Below, piece by piece: positions 14,593 to 22,496 of a stretch of 42,089 bases of DNA. Each line of letters begins with the position of its first letter. Position 1 is the stretch's first letter. Made by a program: the position numbers and the translations under genes. The DNA comes from Streptomyces luteolifulvus. Lineage in GTDB: Bacteria; Actinomycetota; Actinomycetes; Streptomycetales; Streptomycetaceae. Below the pieces are notes generated by a model. It was not told the origin of the DNA, made no database searches, and saw only the letters and a list, made by a program, of their open reading frames with translations. The DNA lies in NCBI RefSeq assembly GCF_008806595.1, contig NZ_VZRB01000047.1:1-42089 (forward strand), given 5' to 3'.

Positions 14593-16863
14593 ATGCTCTC
14601 GAAAGCCCTGTTGCGCCTGGGCGCAAGCGCCGCCCGCCATCCCTGGCGGGTGATCGCGGCATGGCTGATCACCGCCACGCTTGCCGTCCTCGCCGCCGTC
14701 GCCTTCGGCGGGCGGAATGCGGATTCGATGACCGCTCCGGGACTGGACTCCCAGCGGGCCGCGGAACTGATCGAGCGGGCCGGCACCGGCCAGGAGGGGA
14801 TGACCGCCCAAGTGGTCGTCACCCCCCTCGACGACGGTGCGACGTTCTTCGACGACGACGGCGCGCGCACCGCTCTCACGCGGCTGCGGGCCGAGGTGAA
14901 GCGGCTGCCGCACGTGCTCGGCACGAGTGACCCGGCGGGGGCGCTCGACGCGGGCGGGGACACCGCCGTGCGCGGCGGCCTCGTCTCGGCCGACGGGCGG
15001 ATCGCGGTCGTCCGGGTGCAGTACCCCGACCAGAGCCGGCTGTCGGCCGAAGACCTCGACGCCCTCGTCGATCTCGGCGACCGGCTGCGCGCCGAGCTGC
15101 CGCTGCGCATCGAGATGGGCGGGAACCTCTTCTACGCCTTCTCCGACCCCGACGGCGGCGTTAGCGAGTTGATCGGCCTCCTCGCCGCGGCCGCGATCCT
15201 GTTCCTGGCGTTCGGTTCCCTCGTCGCCGCCGCGCTGCCGATCGGCATGGCGGTCTTCGGACTGACTGTCGGGGTCGCCACGATGACGGTACTGGCGGGG
15301 GTGACGGACGTCCCGACCTTCGCGCCGGTCCTGGGCAGCATGGTCGGGCTCGGAGTGGGCATCGACTACGCGCTGTTCGTGCTCGCCAGGCACCGGGAGT
15401 ACCTCGCTCGCGGGCTCGATCCGCACGAGGCGGCCGGACGAGCGGTGGCAACGGCGGGGCGGCCGGTGGTCTTCGCCGGCGGCACCGTCGTCGTGTCGAT
15501 CCTCGGCCTGGCGGTCGCGAACGTGCCGTTCATGACGGTGGGCGGCCTTGCCGTCTCGATCGTCGTCCTGACGATGGTGCTCGCGTCGGTGACGCTGCTG
15601 CCGGCCTTCCTCGGCGCGGCGGGCCCGCGCCTGGCCCGGGCCGGCCGGATCGGCCGGGCTCTGCAGACCAGGAAGCTGGGCCGACTCGCACGGTGGCGGG
15701 ACACGGCGGCAGGCGCCGCCCACGCCGCCGGGTGGCGGCGCTGGATCGGGCACGTCAGCCGGCACCCGGTGCCGTACGCGGTCGGCGCGGCGGGGCTGCT
15801 GCTGACGGCGACGCTGCCCGTGCTCGGCCTGCGCGTCGGCCTGCCCGACGACGGCTCACTGCCCCACAGCCGTACCGAGCGCCGGGCCTACGACCTCGTC
15901 GCCGAGGGGTTCGGCCCGGGCACCAACGGTCCCCTCGTCATCGCCGCGGACCCCACCGGTGATCCGGGAGTGCTGGACCGACTCGTCGGGGCGGTCGCGG
16001 CGGATCCGGGCATCGCATCCGTCGCGCCGACGCACATCGATCGGGCCACCGGCATCGCGACCCTCGTGGTGTTCCCGACCACCAGCCCTCAGGACAAGGC
16101 CACGGCCGACACCATCGCCCGGCTGCGCACCGACGTGCTGCCCACGGCGATCGGGCACGGCACGGCCAGGGCCCACATCGGCGGCGCCGCCGCGAGCCTG
16201 TCCGATGTGGGCCAACGCACCAGCCAACGCCTGCCGGTGTTCGTCGCCGCCGTGCTGGCGATGTCGTTCCTGCTGCTGATGCTGGTCTTCCGCTCGATAC
16301 TCGTACCGCTCAAGGCGGTACTGCTGAATCTGCTGAGCATCGGCGCGGCCTACGGCATCATGGTCGCGGTCTTCCAGTGGGGCTGGGGAGGCGCACTCAT
16401 CGGGCTGGAAGCGACGGTTCCGATCGTGTCGTTCATCCCGATGTTCCTCTTCGCCATCCTGTTCGGCCTGTCGATGGACTACGAGGTGTTCCTCCTCTCC
16501 CGCGTACGCGAGGAGTACCTGCGCACCGGCGACAACGGCACGGCGATCGTTGAGGGCGTCTCGCGCACCGCCCGGATCATCACCTCGGCCGCCCTCATCA
16601 TGGTGGCGGTCTTCATGTCCTTCGCCGTCGCCGAGGACCCCTCCACCAAAATGTTCGGGCTCGGCCTGGCCACCGCGATCTTCATCGACGCCACGGTCGT
16701 ACGCATGGTGCTGGTACCGGCGACCATGACACTCCTCGGCCGGACCAACTGGTGGCTGCCGAAGTGGCTGGACTGGATGCTTCCCCGCGGCCCGGTCGGC
16801 ACCGACGACACCGACGCGGAATGCACGGGTGAGGCCCCGCGTCCACGGCTGGTTGACCGTTGA
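14593..16863 (+). CDS. MMPL-family (RND superfamily) transporter
   Basis: 756 residues. The ATG at 14593 follows TTGGAGGACCCG. It has the classical double layout: one N-terminal helix, an extracytoplasmic domain, five helices with the Asp/Tyr-containing segment GLGVGIDYALFVLARHREYL, then a second domain and helices with GLSMDYEVFLLSRVREEY. These paired Asp-Tyr motifs mark the proton-coupling site of MMPL proteins. Family members export lipids, lipopeptides or toxic compounds across the membrane. The divergent two-component system probably controls it. Confidence 0.94.
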   Translation: MLSKALLRLGASAARHPWRVIAAWLITATLAVLAAVAFGGRNADSMTAPGLDSQRAAELIERAGTGQEGMTAQVVVTPLDDGATFFDDDGARTALTRLRAEVKRLPHVLGTSDPAGALDAGGDTAVRGGLVSADGRIAVVRVQYPDQSRLSAEDLDALVDLGDRLRAELPLRIEMGGNLFYAFSDPDGGVSELIGLLAAAAILFLAFGSLVAAALPIGMAVFGLTVGVATMTVLAGVTDVPTFAPVLGSMVGLGVGIDYALFVLARHREYLARGLDPHEAAGRAVATAGRPVVFAGGTVVVSILGLAVANVPFMTVGGLAVSIVVLTMVLASVTLLPAFLGAAGPRLARAGRIGRALQTRKLGRLARWRDTAAGAAHAAGWRRWIGHVSRHPVPYAVGAAGLLLTATLPVLGLRVGLPDDGSLPHSRTERRAYDLVAEGFGPGTNGPLVIAADPTGDPGVLDRLVGAVAADPGIASVAPTHIDRATGIATLVVFPTTSPQDKATADTIARLRTDVLPTAIGHGTARAHIGGAAASLSDVGQRTSQRLPVFVAAVLAMSFLLLMLVFRSILVPLKAVLLNLLSIGAAYGIMVAVFQWGWGGALIGLEATVPIVSFIPMFLFAILFGLSMDYEVFLLSRVREEYLRTGDNGTAIVEGVSRTARIITSAALIMVAVFMSFAVAEDPSTKMFGLGLATAIFIDATVVRMVLVPATMTLLGRTNWWLPKWLDWMLPRGPVGTDDTDAECTGEAPRPRLVDR

Positions 16864-16917
16864 CTCAACTCCTGCCCGCCCTTGGCGTCCGGCACCTCAG
16901 CGCGTCACCTAGGGGCA

Positions 16918-17445
16918 TATCGAGTCGTGATCATCGGGTGGTCCTGGTGAGGTCCTTGATCCAGATCATCGAGGCGCGCAGGTGGAGACCGGCGGGGTAG
17001 CTGTCGGGAGTCTTGTCGTATCGGGTGGCGATGCCTCGCCATGCTTTGAGCTTGTTGATCAGGCGTTCGACGGTGTTCCGCTCCTTGAAGAGATCGGCGT
17101 CGTGGCTGACGGGTCGGCCACCTCTGGAGCCCTTCTTCTTCCGGTTGGCGGCCTGGTCCTTCTTCTCCGGGATGACCGCCTTAATACGGCGTTTGCGCAG
17201 GTAGGCGCGGTTTCCGCGGGACGAGTGCGCCTTGTCCCCGGCGACCGCGTCCGGCCGGATGCGGGGTCGGCCGACGGGCCCGCGTACCCGTACCTTCTTC
17301 AGGACGGGGATGAACTGCGGGCTGTCCGCTGCCTGGCCTGTGGTCAGGATGAACGCCAGCGGGCGGCACTTGCGGTCGGCGGCGAGGTGGACCTTGCTGG
17401 TCTGCCCGCCTCTGGAAGGTCCGAGGAGGGCGGCCTTCAGCCGGA
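16918..17445 (-). pseudogene. IS5-family transposase, 5'-truncated (copy B)
   Basis: The minus-strand frame encodes the C-terminal ~170 residues of an IS5-type DDE transposase, from LGPSRGGQTSKVHLAADRKC through the second catalytic Asp (VAGDKAHSSRGNRAYLRKR) to the Glu motif (ERNTVERLINKLKAWRGIAT, then RYDK). The N-terminal part with the first Asp is missing: homology fades at about 17440 and the frame then runs through unrelated Arg-rich sequence. The last 110 bp recur at 12368-12477. It should be inactive. Confidence 0.88.
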
Positions 17446-17511
17446 GTTTCCGCCGGCGCCGGATGCGTCGTCGTTCTTCCAGCGCGGGATCCGTAGAAGC
17501 AGGGGGCGCCG

Positions 17512-18159
17512 GTGAATGCAGCACAGGTGCGGAGGGGGGCGCTGGTTGCGGTGGCCGGAGTCCTGGCGGTGGTTGTGGGAGCCGTCGGTTACCGGTGGCT
17601 CCACGACCGGGCGACACCACATGGCGAAGCCTCGCCCGTTCCTGGCGCCCTCGACCTGCGAGCCGTGGACTGGCCTTCTTCTACGATCCCAGGATCCCTG
17701 TGCCGCTCCCCCACACCCATACGCCTGCACGGCGGCACAGCCACCAACGTGCCGTCGGCATTCGACGGTCCGGAAGAGAACATGCCGCAGGATGTGGCGG
17801 CCTACACCGAGAAGATCACCTACGGCGACGTCACGGGCGACGGGAACGACGAAGCAGCACTCCCCGTCCTGTGCGCGAACCACGACTCAACAGCCGCCGG
17901 CCAAAGAGCCATGGGCATCATGCTGTTCGACGGCACCCACGGCCGCATGGAACTCCTCGGTACGCTGACCAGCCGTCAGCCCCGCGGCGGGGAACCTCCC
18001 AACTTCCTGGAAATCAAGCAGATGAGCCCAGGAAAGATCACCGTTGAGGACCGCTACTACCGTCAAGGGGACGCAAACTGCTGCCCATCCGGACACACCA
18101 CACAGACCTGGACCTACCACAGCGGCAGGCTGACAGCCGATGCACCCGCGGCCGAATGA
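17512..18159 (+). CDS. Putative exported protein of unknown function
   Basis: 215 residues from a GTG at 17512 with a GGGGG stretch about six nt upstream. Residues ~9-27 form one hydrophobic segment (ALVAVAGVLAVVVGAVGYRW), a signal anchor or signal peptide. The body shows YGDVTGDGNDEAALPVLCAN, an Asp-rich loop like those in FG-GAP or VCBS-type Ca2+-binding segments, and a C-terminal NCCPSGHTTQTWTY with paired Cys. This resembles small secreted Streptomyces proteins with no assigned role. It starts right beside the broken end of the IS fragment, so the IS or a deletion may have replaced its original upstream region. Confidence 0.65.
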   Translation: MNAAQVRRGALVAVAGVLAVVVGAVGYRWLHDRATPHGEASPVPGALDLRAVDWPSSTIPGSLCRSPTPIRLHGGTATNVPSAFDGPEENMPQDVAAYTEKITYGDVTGDGNDEAALPVLCANHDSTAAGQRAMGIMLFDGTHGRMELLGTLTSRQPRGGEPPNFLEIKQMSPGKITVEDRYYRQGDANCCPSGHTTQTWTYHSGRLTADAPAAE

Positions 18160-18349
18160 CAACCGACGCGCCCCATAGCGCACCCCTGAAAGAAGCGGCA
18201 CCCAAGGGCCCCTGAAGCCGCTCTATGGCGACGCCTGATGACGGGAGAGTCGTTCAGGAGCCTCCGCGCGGGCAGGCCCACATGGCACCGGCCCCTAGAA
18301 TCATCCCTGCTTCGGCCGATGTGCGCCGTTGATCACCAGGAGAAGATGC

Positions 18350-18871
18350 GTGTCAAGCCGTGTTGAGCCGCTGCAGCAGGGCGATCCGCGCCGTATAGGG
18401 CCCTACCGCGTCGTGGGACGGCTCGGCTCGGGCGGGATGGGCGCGGTTTATGCCGCGCTCTCGGGCGCGGGGGAACGGATGGCGGTCAAGGTCGTCCACC
18501 CGGCGCAGGCTGCCGACGACGTGTTCCGCGCCCGTTTCCGACGGGAAGTGCAGCTCTCGCAGCGGGTAACCGGACCATGCCTGGTGCCGGTCCTGGACGC
18601 CGACACCGAGGGTGCGCTGCCGTGGCTGGCCACGCCCTACGTACCCGGCCTCACCCTCGACCGGCACGTGGCGGCCGACGGTCCCCTGGCCGGGTCGCAC
18701 CTGTACGCGCTGGCGGCCGGAACCGCGGCCGCGCTCACCGCCATCCACGCCGCTGGGGTCATCCATCGGGACGTGAAGCCGCCCAACGTCATCCTGGCCC
18801 CATCCGGCCCGCAGGTGCAGTCGGGCTCGGTCAGCGGGGGGCCTCCTGGGGTTTCCATCCCCAGGCGGTGA
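18350..18871 (+). pseudogene. Truncated Ser/Thr protein kinase (N-lobe only)
   Basis: A GTG at 18350, with AGGAG upstream, opens a PknB-type kinase domain: glycine loop LGSGGMGAVY, Lys47 (MAVKVV), and the catalytic loop VIHRDVKPPNVIL with Asp141. Homology stops at about residue 154 (about 18811), before the DFG motif, activation loop and whole C-lobe. The last ~20 codons run into the opposite-strand end of the methyltransferase gene. The catalytic Asp is present but Mg2+ binding (DFG) is absent, so the product should be inactive. It marks a rearrangement junction. Confidence 0.85.
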
Positions 18872-19658
18872 GCATGCCGGCCGACAGCGCGGCGCACTCG
18901 TCCGAGCCCAGGTACCACACCGCCGCGTCGACGGCCGCGTCGTCGACCAGGCCGGTGGCGAGCATCGCCGCTCTGCTCCGCTCCCATGTGTCCGCCCAGA
19001 AGCGGCTGATGGGACTGCCGGGCAGCAGCGGTGGCACCTGGATCTCGGCGGCGACGGGCATGAGCCCCGTCCCGCGCAGCAGGTGGGGGTACGACGGCAC
19101 CCAGGAGACATCGGTGCCGATGGTGGCCCGCAGCCCCTGCCACATCGCCCGCATCACCGACGTGTACGGCGTGCTGGGCGTCCGGTCGCTCGTCAGGTCG
19201 ACCGCGTCGCTGAGCACCAGCACGCCGCCGGGCGCGACGAGTTCGGCCAGTGCTGTGATCAGGCGGTCACGCTCGGGCAGGTGCATCAGCACAAAGCGCG
19301 CGTGGACGAGCCGGAACCGGCCGGGGGCGAAGTCCGGGGCGGTGATGTCGGCCTCCAGCACTTCGAGCCCGGGCACGGGCCGCTCGGTGAGGAAACGTAG
19401 GTCGCGGTCCACGGCGAGCACGCTTGTCACCCCGGCCTCGTCCAGCAGCCGGCGGGAGACCGTGCCCGTTCCGGCGCCCACGTCGAGACAGTGCCACCCG
19501 GGTCCGACCCCGAGTGCCCGCAGACGCGCCATGGTGAAGTCGTCGTAGGCGAGGGCGCCGAAGTCGATGCGCTCACCCTCACCCGCCTGTTCGGGACGGA
19601 AGACGGCCTCGCCGTAGCGGCCGCTCCCCGGCGCGTCGCCGCGCGGAGCGCCGGTCAT
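18831..19658 (-). CDS. SAM-dependent methyltransferase (class I)
   Basis: 275 residues from the ATG at 19658. Motif I is LDVGAGTGTVSRRLL, followed by an acidic residue at the end of beta-2 (LAVDRDLRFL), then LVHARFVLMHLPERD and a post-motif region PGGVLVLSDA. This is the Methyltransf_11/25 type acting on small molecules or peptides. There is no good ribosome site for this start; instead the ATG overlaps the stop of a 32-codon ORF (ATGA at 19655-19658), so translation is probably coupled. Its 3' end abuts the truncated kinase gene. The substrate is unknown. Confidence 0.88.
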   Translation of the reverse strand: MTGAPRGDAPGSGRYGEAVFRPEQAGEGERIDFGALAYDDFTMARLRALGVGPGWHCLDVGAGTGTVSRRLLDEAGVTSVLAVDRDLRFLTERPVPGLEVLEADITAPDFAPGRFRLVHARFVLMHLPERDRLITALAELVAPGGVLVLSDAVDLTSDRTPSTPYTSVMRAMWQGLRATIGTDVSWVPSYPHLLRGTGLMPVAAEIQVPPLLPGSPISRFWADTWERSRAAMLATGLVDDAAVDAAVWYLGSDECAALSAGMLTAWGWKPQEAPR

Positions 19659-19753
19659 GTCGCCGTCGGCGTGACGCCGGGGGTGTCGTTCTTGATGAGT
19701 TCCAGCGCCCCGTCGGCGAGAGACCGGAACAGCGGGTCGTCGAACGGTTTCAT
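19655..19753 (-). CDS. 32-residue small ORF coupled to methyltransferase
   Basis: An ATG at 19753 with an AAGAGG site seven nt upstream opens a 33-codon frame that stops by TGA at 19657-19655, overlapping the methyltransferase ATG by 4 nt. The peptide begins MKPFDDPLFRSLADGALELI and ends in a Thr/Pro-rich tail (NDTPGVTPTAT). The first part would form an amphipathic helix, like leader regions of ribosomal peptide precursors; the tail has no Cys. A strong ribosome site before a weak-site gene also fits a simple coupling leader. I do not recognise a family. Confidence 0.6.
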   Translation of the reverse strand: MKPFDDPLFRSLADGALELIKNDTPGVTPTAT

Positions 19754-19967
19754 GGCCGGACCTCTTCATGCTGTGGGGCGGTGCCGGCGGCCCGTCCCGA
19801 GACCGCCTCCCGCCGATTTTCCACCGGCGGCCGCCCGCACGGCCGAGGCTCGCCGTGCCTGAGCCGATTGGCTCTCGGGGCGCAGGACGCTGCACCGCGA
19901 GGGGGCAGGCGATGCCCCCGCGGGTGCTGTGGGCCGGCAGCCACGCCGGCCCACGGGCGGGTGCCGC
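19754..19967 (-). promoter_or_regulatory. Leader/promoter region with hairpins upstream of small ORF
   Basis: This 214-nt gap holds a 7-bp hairpin GGGGGCA/TGCCCCC (19901-19919) and a smaller GAGCC/GGCTC one (19861-19874), both between the terminator of the membrane-protein gene and the small ORF. They could form a structured 5' leader or attenuator, or simply be additional terminators. Confidence 0.35.
19929..19954 (-). terminator. Hairpin terminator after membrane-protein gene
   Basis: Perfect 10-bp stem GTGGGCCGGC / GCCGGCCCAC with a 6-nt loop, 14 nt beyond the minus-strand stop at 19968. There is no U-tract, as is common in high-GC actinobacteria. Confidence 0.6.
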
Positions 19968-20507
19968 TCAGCCCTGGCTGTTGAGGAACCCGATCGCCGC
20001 AGCCCCCCACCACCCGGCCTGGGACACCACGACGGAGATCGCTGCACGCACCAGCAGCCGTTTGTCCAGCTGTCCTCCCGTCTGCCCGGCGAGGGATCGG
20101 TGGAGAGCGTACGCGTGCACACCGTTGAGAGCGACCAGGAGGACCAGTCCGAGCTTCACCCGGGTTGCTGCCGACGCCGGGTCCAGGCCGAGGACGGCAC
20201 CACTGATCACCATTCCTGCCAGGCCCGACCAGACGAGCACGTGCAACGGGCCGGTGAAGTCGAGCACTTGACGCAGACTGCGCCGCCCCAGCAGCCACAG
20301 CAGCCCGTAGTAGTCGATGGCCTGCACGGCACCGAGCCCGAGGATCAGCGCTGCCAGGTGCACGAAGAGTGCCACGGCGCGCAGCGCTGGAGCGGCCTGC
20401 AGGTGCAGTGCCACCCACACGCCGGCCGCCCACACCAGGCAGACCAGGGCGTCGGCGGCACCCGTCATCCAGCCGCGCACCGGTCCTCGAAGCGAGTCCC
20501 GGCTCAT
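19968..20507 (-). CDS. Five-helix integral membrane protein with intramembrane His
   Basis: 179 residues from an ATG at 20507 with a near-perfect ribosome site GGAGGTGATT. Hydrophobic helices lie at about 17-35, 43-73, 84-107, 115-136 and 151-176. Histidines at 35, 50, 89, 131 and 136 lie in or at the ends of helices, a pattern seen in small membrane b-type cytochromes and CopD-like proteins, although haem binding is not shown. It follows the PHM-like gene by 26 nt and is almost surely co-transcribed with it. A role in electron supply or metal handling for that enzyme is an inference from position. Confidence 0.7.
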   Translation of the reverse strand: MSRDSLRGPVRGWMTGAADALVCLVWAAGVWVALHLQAAPALRAVALFVHLAALILGLGAVQAIDYYGLLWLLGRRSLRQVLDFTGPLHVLVWSGLAGMVISGAVLGLDPASAATRVKLGLVLLVALNGVHAYALHRSLAGQTGGQLDKRLLVRAAISVVVSQAGWWGAAAIGFLNSQG

Positions 20508-20533
20508 GGAATCACCTCCATGTGCGGCACTGA

Positions 20534-21502
20534 TCAGTCCTCGGCCACCCAGCCGGCCATGATGCCCATGACCCCGTCGTGCGAGTGGGCGCTCTCGTAC
20601 CTGCTGCTGATCTGCAGGACGTCACCCCGCTCGATGGTGCCGAGCGGGTCGCCGCTGCACGGCCGCATGTCCGAGATCTCCGTGTGGCCGTGGAGGTCGA
20701 TGAATTCGGGACTTCCGCCCTCTTCCGCCATGATGTTGCACAGCAGCTTTCCCGTTGTGATGTTCTCGGTACGCACAGAGCGGCCCGCGTGGTGCACATG
20801 GCCGCGCATATGAACGAGCCTTCCGGAAATGGTGGAGCGCCATCGCCTGACCTTTTCGCTGACACCGTCCGGAGCGTCGTACGCACTGCCGAGACAGCCG
20901 CCGGCGTCCATCCAGATCGGTGTCACAGGCTTGAGCCGCGAGCCTGGGGCGGGCTCATGGGTGAAGGTGAAGGTGATGTAGACGCTCTTGCGCTCGGGCG
21001 CATGGTTCATGAGGTCGTACAGCATGTTCCAGCGCTCACCCCGGCGCACCTTGATGCCGTATCCCGAGGGCAGAACGCTCTCCACTCGCTCGTTGCCGGA
21101 GGCGAATTTACGCTGGGGGCCGCCGCAGACCACGTCGCTCTTCGCGTGGGTGCCCAGCACCGCGTGGTGAAGCATCGGACCGGTGTTGACGTTGGCGTTC
21201 GACCCGTCCGCGTAGACGAGGTTCGGCTTGAAGCCCGTGATGAAGCAGTTTTCGCACGGTTTCTCGATGTTGAACGCGAGGCGGTTGCCGGTTTCGCCGT
21301 GGTCGTCTCCTGACGCGGCGGGGAGGGTGAAGGGCCCGTAGCGGACGGTCGTCGTCGTCCTCGCGTCGGCGGTTCGGTGCAGCGCCGGCGCGGCCGGCTC
21401 CGCGGCGGGGACCGGGGCGGCGGCCGTGACGACCAGTGCCGCAGTGGTCCCTAATGCGGTGACGGCCAGAGGGCCGGTGAGGGACAGAATTCGATGGGAC
21501 AT
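20534..21502 (-). CDS. Secreted PHM-like copper monooxygenase homologue
   Basis: 322 residues from the ATG at 21502 (GGAGAG upstream), with a signal peptide over residues 1 to ~34. His112-His113 (MLHHAVLG) plus His167 (LMNHAP) match the CuH ligands of peptidylglycine alpha-hydroxylating monooxygenase (107, 108, 172 in the rat enzyme). His235-x-His237 (GHVHHAGR) plus a Met at 312 or 315 (HDGVMGIMAG) match CuM (242, 244, 314). Eight or so Cys, including CENC at 83-86, could form disulfides. The family (copper type II, ascorbate-dependent monooxygenases) hydroxylates C-H bonds outside the cell. The substrate is unknown; many bacterial homologues are listed only as hypothetical. Confidence 0.7.
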   Translation of the reverse strand: MSHRILSLTGPLAVTALGTTAALVVTAAAPVPAAEPAAPALHRTADARTTTTVRYGPFTLPAASGDDHGETGNRLAFNIEKPCENCFITGFKPNLVYADGSNANVNTGPMLHHAVLGTHAKSDVVCGGPQRKFASGNERVESVLPSGYGIKVRRGERWNMLYDLMNHAPERKSVYITFTFTHEPAPGSRLKPVTPIWMDAGGCLGSAYDAPDGVSEKVRRWRSTISGRLVHMRGHVHHAGRSVRTENITTGKLLCNIMAEEGGSPEFIDLHGHTEISDMRPCSGDPLGTIERGDVLQISSRYESAHSHDGVMGIMAGWVAED

Positions 21503-21615
21503 GCCTCTCTCCCGTTGTGTGTCCAAAGGTGGTTGCCGGACGAGAAAAGGAACGATGCGGATATCGGTGCGGGACCGACAAAGCATCAAGAACCATCGTT
21601 GCTGCGGCTCACCGG

Positions 21616-21645
21616 TAGAGTGGCGTGCACCATTTGCGGTGTCAA
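21616..21645 (-). promoter_or_regulatory. Candidate promoter for PHM-like gene
   Basis: On the minus strand a consensus -35 TTGACA (21645-21640) is followed, 18 nt on, by ACTCTA (21621-21616) as a weak -10. It lies about 115 nt before the start at 21502 in a locally AT-richer stretch. Confidence 0.35.
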
Positions 21646-21784
21646 CGCACGTGGGGCGCAGAGAAATTCAAGAAACGCGCTCGGGTTGCTTTGACCAGTG
21701 CTTTTCGCCGGTTTCTTGGGCACACCGACCAGGGCAAGACCGGTGACTTCACCGATTCGCGTCCGCATCACCGCCGGTGCGGAT

Positions 21785-22393
21785 TCATTCGGCAGGACCC
21801 AGCCCTGCGAACAGAACGTGCATCAGCGAGGTCCAGGCCATGTGGTCCGGGCTTTCCGCCCCCACGGCGGCGAGTACGTCCACTCCCAGGGACACACACA
21901 ACACGAGGCGTGCGCAGGCCGCCGCATCGATCCGCGGGCCGAAGGAGCCGTCCTGCTGGGCGCGTTCAACCAGGTCCCGCAGCTTGGTCTCCACCCGGCT
22001 CAGCGCGGCGTGCACCCGGCGGGCGACCTCGGCGTCCCGCCGTGCGGCTGTGAGCGCTTCACTGACCAGGGGCGCCCAGGTCTGCCGGCGTGGATCGGAG
22101 AGTTCCGTGACGATCAGCGCGAGGACAGCGGCGGGTCGGGCACCGCTGCTCAGCGCCTGAGCGAGCTTGTGGGAGGCTGCCGCAAGGCCGTAGTCGACCG
22201 CCTCGGCGAGCAGTTCGGCCTTGTTGCGGAAGTTGCCGTAGATCGCCCCGGTGGAGAGGCCGGCTCGGCGGGCTATGTCCTGCACCCTTGCGCGGTCGTA
22301 GCCCTGCTCACCGAATTCCTGGACGGCGGCCTCGACCAGGCGGTCACGGATCACCGACCTGGACGGCCTCGAGAATGAATCGGGCTCTGCCAC
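21785..22393 (-). CDS. TetR/AcrR-family transcriptional regulator
   Basis: 202 residues from a GTG at 22393. The N-terminal HTH is typical: AAVQEFGEQGYDRARVQDIA then RRAGLSTGAIYGNFRNKAEL. The rest is a helical ligand-binding domain ending near the C-terminus with a TetR_C-like segment. It lies upstream of and on the same strand as the PHM-like gene, and diverges from the large LuxR-type regulator across 103 bp that contain a palindrome. It probably represses itself and one or both neighbours. Confidence 0.93.
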   Translation of the reverse strand: MAEPDSFSRPSRSVIRDRLVEAAVQEFGEQGYDRARVQDIARRAGLSTGAIYGNFRNKAELLAEAVDYGLAAASHKLAQALSSGARPAAVLALIVTELSDPRRQTWAPLVSEALTAARRDAEVARRVHAALSRVETKLRDLVERAQQDGSFGPRIDAAACARLVLCVSLGVDVLAAVGAESPDHMAWTSLMHVLFAGLGPAE

Positions 22394-22444
22394 GCCCCCA
22401 GCGTAGCGCCGGCGTTCGGCGGCATCTCTTGCGCTCCCGGCGGC

Positions 22445-22459
22445 GAATAATCACTATTC
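22445..22459. promoter_or_regulatory. Palindrome between divergent regulator genes
   Basis: GAATA-ATCAC-TATTC, a perfect 5-bp inverted repeat in an AT-rich island between the tetR-type and LuxR-type genes, about 38 bp before the ATG at 22497. It is a candidate operator for the TetR protein. Confidence 0.4.
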
Positions 22460-22496
22460 TTGACCAGGATCCGGTCCCGTCCAGGAGGCGTACGTC

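Noticed and set aside
13449..14930. 493-codon plus-strand open frame overlapping the kinase and the MMPL start
   Set aside because: Arg/His/Gly-rich antisense of the kinase, crossing the divergent promoter region; no domain.
19655..21502. C-terminal amidation of the 32-residue peptide by the PHM-like enzyme
   Set aside because: The peptide ends in Ala-Thr, not Gly, so the classical PHM substrate signal is missing; the link is positional only.
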